A DNA stretch of 8,891 bases, from the NCBI GenBank assembly GCA_947587565.1, contig CANPYA010000052.1, positions 1 through 8,891 of the forward strand, in the 5' to 3' direction. Shown here one piece after another: positions 1 to 5,714 of the stretch; the stretch's first letter is position 1; every line of letters begins with the position of its first letter. The stretch comes from an uncultured Bacilli bacterium (GTDB lineage Bacteria > Bacillota_I > Bacilli_A > RF39 > UBA660). Below the pieces are notes generated by a model. The model searched no databases. It saw only the letters and a program-made list of their open reading frames with translations, and was not told where the DNA came from. Made by a program: the position numbers and the translations under genes.

Positions 1-493
1 CTTCAACATATATATCATACCATATCTTTTTATATTTTTGTATTGTTTTCATCACCTCAAATCTAATACACAGCATTAAATTATTAAAATTTGCATTATT
101 ATTTATTAAATTGATTAAGATATCTAAATTAGGGTCACAAGAATATTGAGATAAAAATTTACTTAACTTTTTTAAAAATTCTAGAGCATTATCATAATTT
201 ATCGGTAGAATTATATGATTGTTTAGATAATTATTTAAAATATTAAAAGCTTTTTTCTCATTATTTAATTGCTTTTTTATTTCAAAATGTATAGCACTTT
301 CTAATCTCTTTTTAAAATAATTTTCAAAATTGCCCATATTTTCTTGGTATTCTTCTTTAACAATATTTATAACATTTATTATTAATTCATTTGTAATAGT
401 TATCCAATCATATTTTAATATTATATCAGTTATTATAGGTATTAAATTATTATATAATTCTTTATTGCTAAGTTGTTTAATATTCTTTTTCAT
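1..493 (-). CDS. Partial gene (5' part), possible sigma-factor-like protein
   Basis: The reading frame is open from an ATG at 493 to the left edge, about 164 codons, so the 3' end is missing. The start is well supported: AGGTGA lies at 506-501, 7 nt upstream, and a promoter lies at 554-525. The protein begins MKKNIKQLSNKEL and is Lys/Asn/Ile-rich and helical, with no signal peptide or membrane segment. Residues about 15-80 (LIPIITDIILKYDW, then NYFKKRLESAIHFEIKKQL) have the spacing and hydrophobic pattern of sigma-70 region 2.1-2.2, where a Y/F-x-x-Y-hydrophobic segment precedes an R-x-A-I helix. This is a weak visual resemblance, not a motif match. If it is a sigma factor, regions 3 and 4 would lie outside the window. 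Both Trp codons are TGG. That it is a real gene is fairly sure; the function is a guess. Confidence 0.7.
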   Translation of the reverse strand, partial: MKKNIKQLSNKELYNNLIPIITDIILKYDWITITNELIINVINIVKEEYQENMGNFENYFKKRLESAIHFEIKKQLNNEKKAFNILNNYLNNHIILPINYDNALEFLKKLSKFLSQYSCDPNLDILINLINNNANFNNLMLCIRFEVMKTIQKYKKIWYDIYVE

Positions 494-524
494 AATAATT
501 TCACCTACCCTTTGTGTGCTTATT

Positions 525-554
525 ATTGTAAATCTTTAAAAAACTATTTGTCAA
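525..554 (-). promoter_or_regulatory. Promoter of the left-edge gene
   Basis: On the minus strand a perfect -35 TTGACA (554-549) is followed after 18 nt by TACAAT (530-525), a good sigma-A-type -10. Transcription would start near 518, giving a leader of about 25 nt that contains the AGGTGA ribosome-binding site. It is one of the two best -35 boxes in the window. Confidence 0.75.
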
Positions 555-557
555 CTA

Positions 558-577
558 CCATGTAATAAATTACATGG
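558..577. promoter_or_regulatory. Perfect 9-bp inverted repeat abutting the promoter (operator or hairpin)
   Basis: CCATGTAAT (558-566) and ATTACATGG (569-577) are perfect inverted repeats around a 2-nt AA centre. On the minus strand the palindrome ends 3 nt upstream of the TTGACA -35 box of the left-edge gene, a typical place for an activator or repressor dimer site. It also fits the series of TAAA-looped hairpins that continues to the right (CCATGTAA-TAAA-TTACATGG), so it may instead be the end of that RNA element. The sequence cannot decide between the two. Confidence 0.5.
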
Positions 578-823
578 CTTGTCTTGGTGCTGGAAGCATA
601 TTTCGTGAGTAAACTCACCTTATTATCTTAAATTTTCCAATCATTTATTTGTTTGTTCTTCTATTTTTTATTCATTATTTTTTGTTTACTTCTTATATAT
701 TTTGGCAAAAATTACGTATTTTTGCCTGCGACAATAAATTGTCTCTGAATCCTGAAAGGATTTACGTGCTGAAGCACGTGGCCTGAACCAATTGCTGAAA
801 CTTCGGGTCAAGAAATTTAACCA
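558..823 (+). ncRNA. Candidate structured RNA or palindromic intergenic element (orientation uncertain)
   Basis: No gene fits this gap of more than 300 bases. It holds a series of short perfect hairpins: 558-577, 588-598 (TGCT/AGCA), 605-618 (GTGAG-TAAA-CTCAC), 704-726 (9-bp arms), 730-743 (GACAA-TAAA-TTGTC), 748-762 (AATCCT/AGGATT), 764-779 (ACGTGC-TGAA-GCACGT), and a weaker 782-807 pairing of CCTGAA with TTCGGG. Read on the plus strand, several are capped by TAAA or TGAA, that is URAA-type loops. Two GC-rich blocks (about 573-619 and 704-810; 25 of 46 bases are G/C in 764-809) are separated by an almost G-free T-rich linker (620-703). GC islands of this kind in AT-rich genomes often mark structured RNAs. 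I see no strong promoter on either strand. The only plus-strand reading frame is a 12-codon one near 574. The family is unknown, and plus is chosen only because of the loop sequences. Confidence 0.35.
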
Positions 824-853
824 TAGAAAAACTACACTTTTTATCGTGTAGTT
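824..853 (-). terminator. Rho-independent terminator after the repeat-tailed membrane protein gene
   Basis: On the minus strand AACTACAC (853-846), an 8-nt loop and GTGTAGTT (837-830) form a perfect 8-bp stem followed by a T tract (TTTTC). It starts 6 nt after the stop at 860. On the plus strand the stem is followed by the weaker CTTATCTT, so it might also end a plus-strand RNA coming from 558-823. Confidence 0.85.
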
Positions 854-859
854 CTTATC

Positions 860-2392
860 TTACATACCTAAAGAACCAGGTAGACTTTGTTCTATGCTCA
901 TAATATCTTGAATTAAATTTAATAAATTTTGATTATTTTGTAATTTTTCCATCATACTATTATAATCATTTTCAGTCATATCTTCTAATTTAATGTAATT
1001 AGATGTACTAAATTCTGTAACCTTATTAATATCTTTTTCTTTATATGTAGCATTTAATGTTAAATCTACATCTGCTTCTGGTACATTTATTCTTAATTTT
1101 AAGGTTCCTGCACCATCATTATCAGAAAGAATTAATTCCATTGTTATTCCTTCAGCTTCGGCACTTATTGTAATATCTGTACTATTACCTTGTTTAGTTA
1201 TTTGGAAATTTAATGTTGTATCTTCATAATTAATTTTTAATTCCATATTATTTTCCGTATTAGTAAATGTACCAACTTTAGTATTAGAAACTAAAATATC
1301 AAAGGTATCTTCGGCACTTTTATTTAACGCTAAAGTTTCATCAACACCGGCACCACTTATTTTAACATTAGCCATTTCTAATTTATCATTCTTTTTATTA
1401 ACATAAATATTGCTTTCTAAAGTTCTGTCATCTTTTTCAATACTTGACTTTGCATCAGTTAAGTTAGTTTTTAATTCACTCATTTCTATTTCAGCAACAT
1501 TAGCTAAGGCTTTTAATAAGGCTTCATCATTTAACATACCATCCATTAAAGCATTCTCAATTTCATATATTTGATCACCATTTAATTTTAAAGTATGATT
1601 ATAAACTGCTACTTCACTTCCTAAAACTGTTATTTTTTCTTCAGTTTTAGTAAAGTATTCTTCTTTTAAACTACTCTTTATTATTTTAGCCATTTCAGTA
1701 ATAATAGTATCATAATCTGTAGTATCGGTTACATTCCAAATTTCACTTAAGGCATCATCTTCATATAATTTAATTGGTCGATTATATAAATCTTTAACAT
1801 TACCATAAATACTATTGTTATTTACGAGTAATTCTCCATTTATTAAATTACCATTATTATATTTAGCACCAACACTGGCATAAATTTTTTTATCTTTCGC
1901 ACTTGCTTCGGCATTAACTGTTAATTTTAATTTATTTAAAATATTCGCTAAAGCTTTCATATCACTATCATTAGTTTTTAAATTTAAAGACAATTCCATT
2001 TCACTACCTAATACATCTTTAACTTCTTTATTAACTGTGCCAACATTTTCTTTTAAAGCATCTGCAAATTCATCAATAGTCTTATAATAAATATTTTGGG
2101 TTTTGTGACCATTAAAGTAGAAGAATACTCCAATACCTATTAAAAATACGATTATGACTCCTAAACCAATTAATAATGGGGTTTTACTTCTCTTTTCTTC
2201 CATAACTGGACCATTATCAAATCCTCCAGCTATATTGCTAGGATTCGTTCCTATTGAACTATCAATATTTGTTTGAACTACATTAGTTGGATTATTTTCA
2301 ACTCCCGTTACATTACTAGGAGTTGTTCCTATCGAATTATCGATATTTTCTTGAGTTATCTTAGATGGATCATTATTGAATTCTTGATTCAA
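860..2392 (-). CDS. Single-pass membrane protein of unknown function with large extracellular region
   Basis: I do not recognise the family with confidence; proteins of this layout are common in uncultured Firmicutes. From a TTG start at 2392 it has 510 residues. Residues 1-68 are polar and Asn/Ser/Thr-rich and contain two copies of a 26-residue repeat centred on NIDNSIGTTPSN and NIDSSIGTNPSN. After EEKRSK comes one membrane segment (about 72-94, LLIGLGVIIVFLIGIGVFFY). The remaining 415 or so residues, presumably outside, look like alternating amphipathic strands and helices with no catalytic motif or Cys, as in large beta-rich lipoprotein-like or substrate-binding domains. The positive charges before the membrane segment suggest N-in, C-out. 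The start is chosen because AAGGAAG at 2407-2401 is 8 nt from the TTG; the in-frame GTG at 2401 would overlap that site. It is a single-gene unit with its own extended -10 promoter and a terminator. Confidence 0.85.
   Translation of the reverse strand: MNQEFNNDPSKITQENIDNSIGTTPSNVTGVENNPTNVVQTNIDSSIGTNPSNIAGGFDNGPVMEEKRSKTPLLIGLGVIIVFLIGIGVFFYFNGHKTQNIYYKTIDEFADALKENVGTVNKEVKDVLGSEMELSLNLKTNDSDMKALANILNKLKLTVNAEASAKDKKIYASVGAKYNNGNLINGELLVNNNSIYGNVKDLYNRPIKLYEDDALSEIWNVTDTTDYDTIITEMAKIIKSSLKEEYFTKTEEKITVLGSEVAVYNHTLKLNGDQIYEIENALMDGMLNDEALLKALANVAEIEMSELKTNLTDAKSSIEKDDRTLESNIYVNKKNDKLEMANVKISGAGVDETLALNKSAEDTFDILVSNTKVGTFTNTENNMELKINYEDTTLNFQITKQGNSTDITISAEAEGITMELILSDNDGAGTLKLRINVPEADVDLTLNATYKEKDINKVTEFSTSNYIKLEDMTENDYNSMMEKLQNNQNLLNLIQDIMSIEQSLPGSLGM
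2216..2371 (-). repeat. 78-bp in-frame tandem duplication (two copies)
   Basis: Copy 1 (2371-2294) and copy 2 (2293-2216) align without gaps, with about 55 of 78 bases identical by hand, and encode 26-residue units such as TQENIDNSIGTTPSN and VQTNIDSSIGTNPSN. A third unit seems to begin (NGP) just before the membrane segment. The divergence between copies suggests an old duplication rather than assembly slippage. Confidence 0.8.
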
Positions 2393-2400
2393 CTTCCACA

Positions 2401-2407
2401 CTTCCTT
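2401..2407 (-). promoter_or_regulatory. Ribosome-binding site that favours the TTG start
   Basis: AAGGAAG (2407-2401) lies 8 nt before TTG at 2392-2390. For the alternative GTG at 2401-2399 the same purine run would touch the start codon, leaving no spacing. Confidence 0.55.
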
Positions 2408-2418
2408 ATCTTATAAAT

Positions 2419-2427
2419 AATATACCA
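2419..2427 (-). promoter_or_regulatory. Extended -10 promoter for the repeat-tailed membrane protein gene
   Basis: On the minus strand TGG (2427-2425) followed by TATATT (2424-2419) gives an extended -10 (TGnTATATT). No good -35 is seen 16-18 nt upstream (TAGTAT at best). It lies between the terminator of the preceding operon and the gene, the right place for its promoter. Confidence 0.5.
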
Positions 2428-2447
2428 TAAAATTAATTAATATACTA

Positions 2448-2476
2448 GTAAAAAAACTTACCAATTATGATAAGTT
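2448..2476 (-). terminator. Terminator of the gpmI-vanY operon
   Basis: AACTTATC (2476-2469), a 6-nt loop and GGTAAGTT (2462-2455) pair over 8 bp including one G-T wobble, followed by five T (2454-2450). The stem begins at the base directly after the vanY stop codon. Confidence 0.85.
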
Positions 2477-3400
2477 CTATTTATTTTTGATAAAGAAAGC
2501 ATAATATTCTTCAAAAGTTATGCCAGTTTCATGAATGTATTTAGCAACATCTTCCCCAACATAACGATAATGCCAAGGTTCATATTTATAACCAGTTATA
2601 TATTCTTTATCTTTGGGATATCTTAAAATAAAGCCATATTTATAAGAGTTTTCTTGAAGCCAAGCATATTCTTTTGAATTTTCAAAATGGGCACTTGATG
2701 AAGATGTATTGATATCAGAAGCTAAACCAGTTTGATGTTCAGAATATCCTGCCCTGGCAGAAAAAGTATCGGCAGCTTCTTTACCATCTCTAGCTACGTA
2801 ATTATTATACAATATATTTTGCGTATCATAACTTCTGTATGCCGAAATATTAAATAAAGTTATATTATCTAAAGCGGCCGCATCAACCATTTCTTTAAAA
2901 TGTTCATACGCTATCGGATTCATATATCGATAACCTTTATTATGATTATATTTATCATCCATTTCCACTAAATCAGGAACATAATCACTACCAAGTTTAT
3001 TATATTTATTAACAATTAGTAAATAACCATCATCTAAATTACTAGGTACCTCATTAGTATAAAATTCGTAATCAATGTTGGCATTAACACATCTTACTAC
3101 TTCTTCCATACTTTTAGTGGGATTGGCTTTTAAATAAGCAAGATAACGGTCTAGGTTAGCATCAATAAAATAATATTCTTTTCGGAGTTTAGCTTCATCT
3201 GAATTATCGATTGGTGTATCTCCTTGTTCATTATCTTTATTTGGCTTTTCTACTTCACTTGGTTTATTATCATTTGTCATATCATTATTATCTCCTTTAA
3301 AAAATTTATATGCGGTAAATCCACCAATTAGTACAATTCCTAAAGTTAAGACAATAACTAATAATAATCTTCCTATTCTTACTTTTGATTTTCTTTTCAT
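2477..3400 (-). CDS. VanY-type D-alanyl-D-alanine carboxypeptidase (peptidase M15B)
   Basis: This zinc metallopeptidase removes the terminal D-Ala from peptidoglycan stem peptides outside the membrane. It has 307 residues: a basic N-terminus, a membrane anchor (about 12-33, LLLVIVLTLGIVLIGGF), a polar Asp/Asn/Lys linker (36-70), and the catalytic domain from about 120 to the end. M15B motifs are complete: SAYRS (186-190), SEHQTGLASD (220-229) with zinc ligands H222 and D229, and EPWHYR (274-279) with catalytic E274 and zinc ligand H277. Residues 71-120 may form an adaptor region. The start is supported by AGAGGT (3411-3406), which overlaps the stop codon of gpmI, so the two genes are probably translationally coupled. 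Compared with acquired vanY resistance genes there is no vanR/S/H/A/X nearby; a housekeeping wall-maintenance role (DacB/LdcB-like) is more likely than glycopeptide resistance. Confidence 0.93.
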   Translation of the reverse strand: MKRKSKVRIGRLLLVIVLTLGIVLIGGFTAYKFFKGDNNDMTNDNKPSEVEKPNKDNEQGDTPIDNSDEAKLRKEYYFIDANLDRYLAYLKANPTKSMEEVVRCVNANIDYEFYTNEVPSNLDDGYLLIVNKYNKLGSDYVPDLVEMDDKYNHNKGYRYMNPIAYEHFKEMVDAAALDNITLFNISAYRSYDTQNILYNNYVARDGKEAADTFSARAGYSEHQTGLASDINTSSSSAHFENSKEYAWLQENSYKYGFILRYPKDKEYITGYKYEPWHYRYVGEDVAKYIHETGITFEEYYAFFIKNK

Positions 3401-3409
3401 TATTTACCT

Positions 3410-4903
3410 CTACTTCAATAATATATCTGTTTCTTTCATTTCTTCAGGGATCGCAATATCCATGTACTCAAGTATGGTTGGAGCTACCATTGTTAAATCA
3501 CCATACTCTTTTAATTTAACATTTTTATCGACAATAATAAATGGCACTTTACTTAAAGTATGCGTGGTAACTTTATTACCATTCTCATCTAACATAATAT
3601 CGGCATTACCATGATCCGCTAGAATAATAACTTTATAGAAATTTTCTTCGGCTTTTTCCATTATTTTATTAAGACAAATATCCACCGCCATACAAGCCCT
3701 TACGGTTGCTTCAAAATTGCCAGTATGCCCCACCATATCGGGATTAGCAAAGTTGAGAAGAATAAAATCATAATCTTGACTCATACAATCGATACATTTT
3801 TTAGTAACATCAACGGCACTCATTTCTGGTTTTAAATCATAACTAGCTACTTTAGGGGAAGGAATATGAAAGGCACTACATTTATTTATCTTACCATTAT
3901 ATCCTCCATCAAAGAAATAAGTAACATGGGGAAATTTTTCAGTCTCCGCAATTCGTGCTTGGGTTAAATCTAACTTTTCTAAATATAACCCTAAAGGATT
4001 AGTTATTACAGGTTCCGGAATAAAGTTATTTGTTTTAATATCTTTATCAATAGGAAGAAAACTATAAACTTCTAAATTATCCATTCTATAAGCATTAAAC
4101 CCAGCAAATTCTAAATTAGTGAAAGATGAAATAATTTGTTTAGCCCGATCAGCTCGATAATTTAACCAAATTAAGACATCACCATTTTTAATTAAACCAC
4201 TTTGATTCACTAAAATTGGATTTAAAAATTCATCCGTAATATTTTTTTCATACATTTGATTAATTGTTTTTTCAATATTGGTAGTATTAACTCCAACACC
4301 TCTCGTAACTAAATCATAATATATTTTAGTTCGGTCATAATTTTTATCTCTATCCATGGCATAATAACGGCCACAGATAGTGGCAATATCCCCAACTTTT
4401 TTAGCTTTTATTGCTTCCGCAACTTGAGAAATATATTTATAAGAGGAATGCACTGAAGTATCTCTACCATCAGTTATTAAATGAAAATGAATTTTTTTAA
4501 AGCCATTTTTAACTAAAATATCATATAAATTAAGAAAATCATCAATTCCGGCATGAACATTACCATCACTACATAACCCCATTAAATGAATATCTTTATC
4601 TTTACTTTCTAAAAGTTTATTAAATGTTGCATTTTCTAAAACATTACTCTTTAAAAAATCATCAACTAAAGTTTCATTTTGCTTTAAAAGGCGACCTGCC
4701 CCAATTGTAGAGTGTCCTGTTTCACTATTGCCAAATTGGCCTTCATGTAAACCAACTGCTTCTTCAGAGGCCGTTAAAATAGAATGCGGATATTCTTCCC
4801 ATAACTTATTAAAGCAAGTCATATTAGCTTCTTTAATCGCGTTTCCATAGCTTTCTTCTCTTAAACCAAAACCATCTAAAATAATAGTTAATATTTTTTT
4901 CAT
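3410..4903 (-). CDS. gpmI: 2,3-bisphosphoglycerate-independent phosphoglycerate mutase
   Basis: GpmI interconverts 3- and 2-phosphoglycerate in glycolysis using two metal ions (usually Mn) and a phosphoserine intermediate. At 497 residues it is slightly shorter than the usual 505-515. Metal ligands of the phosphatase-like domain are all present: D10 (ILDGFG), nucleophile S60 (NSETGH), D389 and H393 (NPDMVGH), D430-H431 (LADHGNAD) and H448 (THTLSKVPF). The transferase domain carries HLITDGRD (141-148), GRYYAMDRD (178-186) and NYRADRAKQ (248-256). The substrate loop reads FFDGGYNGK instead of the common FFSGGRE form, a modest divergence. Start: AAGGTGA lies 7 nt upstream of the ATG. The gene is first in an operon with vanY, 9 bp apart. 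This pairing is not the usual pgk-tpiA-gpmI-eno cluster. Confidence 0.97.
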   Translation of the reverse strand: MKKILTIILDGFGLREESYGNAIKEANMTCFNKLWEEYPHSILTASEEAVGLHEGQFGNSETGHSTIGAGRLLKQNETLVDDFLKSNVLENATFNKLLESKDKDIHLMGLCSDGNVHAGIDDFLNLYDILVKNGFKKIHFHLITDGRDTSVHSSYKYISQVAEAIKAKKVGDIATICGRYYAMDRDKNYDRTKIYYDLVTRGVGVNTTNIEKTINQMYEKNITDEFLNPILVNQSGLIKNGDVLIWLNYRADRAKQIISSFTNLEFAGFNAYRMDNLEVYSFLPIDKDIKTNNFIPEPVITNPLGLYLEKLDLTQARIAETEKFPHVTYFFDGGYNGKINKCSAFHIPSPKVASYDLKPEMSAVDVTKKCIDCMSQDYDFILLNFANPDMVGHTGNFEATVRACMAVDICLNKIMEKAEENFYKVIILADHGNADIMLDENGNKVTTHTLSKVPFIIVDKNVKLKEYGDLTMVAPTILEYMDIAIPEEMKETDILLK

Positions 4904-4923
4904 AGTTTTTTCACCTTATCTAT

Positions 4924-4952
4924 ATTATAGTATAATGAAGTTAAAATTACAA
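4924..4952 (-). promoter_or_regulatory. Promoter of the gpmI-vanY operon
   Basis: TTGTAA (4952-4947), a 17-nt spacer and perfect TATAAT (4929-4924). Transcription would start near 4917, so the leader would be only about 14 nt and begin at the ribosome-binding site. Confidence 0.65.
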
Positions 4953-5000
4953 TTGTGTTAATCGTTAAATTTTATATTAGTAACAGTTGTTTCTAACAAA

Positions 5001-5020
5001 TAAAAAGAGGTTTGAACCTC
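5001..5020 (-). terminator. Terminator of the toxin-antitoxin operon
   Basis: GAGGTT (5020-5015), a 2-nt centre and AACCTC (5012-5007) form a perfect inverted repeat followed by five T (5006-5002). It directly follows the toxin stop codon at 5021. Confidence 0.85.
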
Positions 5021-5311
5021 CTACTTATTTAAAACTTCCGAATGTGTACCAGTATTTACTAATACTAATATAAGTTGTTCTTCTTCATACCTATAAACTA
5101 ACAACCAATTTGGTTCTATATGGCATTCACTACAATTTTTATAATATTTATCATCAATTAGTTTATGATTACGATACCTTGAGTCCAACTCTTCATTATT
5201 AGCTAATTTTTCAATAATATTAAACATTTTATCGATATTTTTGTTTTGCTTAATTACTCTTTTTAATGCCTTTTTAAAGGTATTAGAATATTTAACTTCA
5301 TATTTAGTCAT
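5021..5311 (-). CDS. yafQ: YafQ-family type II toxin (RelE/ParE superfamily mRNA interferase)
   Basis: YafQ toxins cut mRNA in the ribosomal A site and are held inactive by a DinJ/RelB antitoxin. The 96-residue length and layout fit: an N-terminal YSNTFKKALKR segment, NHKL (48-51), ECHIEPNWLLVYRY (62-75) and TGTHSEVL (87-94) are family signatures. H49, H64, W69 and H90 correspond to H50, H63, W68 and the catalytic H87 of E. coli YafQ. Three positions differ: N68 replaces the catalytic Asp67, N86 stands at Arg83, and L94 stands at Phe91 (alignment by eye from memory of the family). Activity could therefore be reduced or altered. It overlaps the antitoxin by 8 nt (ATGACTAA), the usual toxin-second arrangement, and is followed directly by a terminator. 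Confidence 0.9.
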   Translation of the reverse strand: MTKYEVKYSNTFKKALKRVIKQNKNIDKMFNIIEKLANNEELDSRYRNHKLIDDKYYKNCSECHIEPNWLLVYRYEEEQLILVLVNTGTHSEVLNK

Positions 5312-5591
5312 CAGATAGTAATGCCTTTCTTAATTTATCCATATCTCTATAACCCTTAGCATTAACTTTTCCACTTATTATATCTTCTGCTTCTTGTAAT
5401 GCTTTTATAGTTTCCTTACTAGGAGTTGGATTAACTACTTCAAAAGGAACGCCATTTCTTTTAACAACTTGGGTTAATGCCATATTTATAAAAGTACTCA
5501 TATTTAAACCTAAGTCTTTTAGAATTGCTGTAGCTTCTTTTTTTATTTCTGAATCAACATTAATATTAATTGCACTTGTTAAACTAGCCAT
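5304..5591 (-). CDS. DinJ/RelB-family antitoxin
   Basis: This antitoxin is predicted to neutralise the YafQ-like toxin and autorepress the operon through an N-terminal ribbon-helix-helix DNA-binding domain. It has 95 residues. The ribbon strand is SAININVDSEIKKEA (6-20), followed by helices ILKDLGLNMSTFINMALTQVV (23-43) with the family's LGLxxSTxINMxL pattern and then the NGVPFEV turn (46-52). The C-terminal 55-95 is charged and helical and should wrap the toxin. The start follows a weak purine-rich GAAAGTGAG about 11 nt upstream; an ATG closer to that site runs into TAA after three codons. It is first in the operon, under a near-consensus promoter. Confidence 0.92.
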   Translation of the reverse strand: MASLTSAININVDSEIKKEATAILKDLGLNMSTFINMALTQVVKRNGVPFEVVNPTPSKETIKALQEAEDIISGKVNAKGYRDMDKLRKALLSDD

Positions 5592-5618
5592 TAAATAATC
5601 ATCTCACTTTCTATAAAA

Positions 5619-5647
5619 AGAATATCAAATTTTATATTAAATGTCAA
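5619..5647 (-). promoter_or_regulatory. Promoter of the toxin-antitoxin operon
   Basis: Perfect -35 TTGACA (5647-5642), 17-nt spacer, -10 TATTCT (5624-5619). A short inverted repeat AGTT-GTT-AACT (5647-5657) touches the upstream edge of the -35 box and could be part of an antitoxin operator, but it is too short to claim. Confidence 0.75.
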
Positions 5648-5714
5648 GTTGTTAACTACGAATTAGCAACATATCATCTATTAATATTATATGTACAAAC
5701 TATTTATTTATTCG

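Noticed and set aside
330..539. Plus-strand 69-codon open frame, hydrophobic
   Set aside because: It lies antisense to the left-edge minus-strand gene, which has a consensus promoter and ribosome-binding site; the hydrophobic content is what AT-rich antisense gives.
574..612. 12-codon plus-strand frame starting ATGGCTTGT (MACLGAGSIFRE)
   Set aside because: There is no ribosome-binding site, and it lies over hairpins of the candidate RNA element; most likely not translated.
558..823. CRISPR array or tracrRNA
   Set aside because: There are no direct repeats of constant length with unique spacers and no cas gene in view; the repeats are different short palindromes.
558..823. Retron-type RNA or insertion-sequence end
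   Set aside because: No reverse transcriptase or transposase is in view, and the two ends of the stretch do not form a long complementary pair.
2477..3400. Acquired glycopeptide-resistance vanY
   Set aside because: No other van genes are near; the N-terminal anchor and gpmI operon fit a housekeeping carboxypeptidase.
5669..5694. Inverted repeat ACATAT/ATATGT after the CHAP gene
   Set aside because: The stem is only 6 bp of mostly A-T pairs with a 14-nt loop and no T tract on the minus strand, so it is not called as a terminator.
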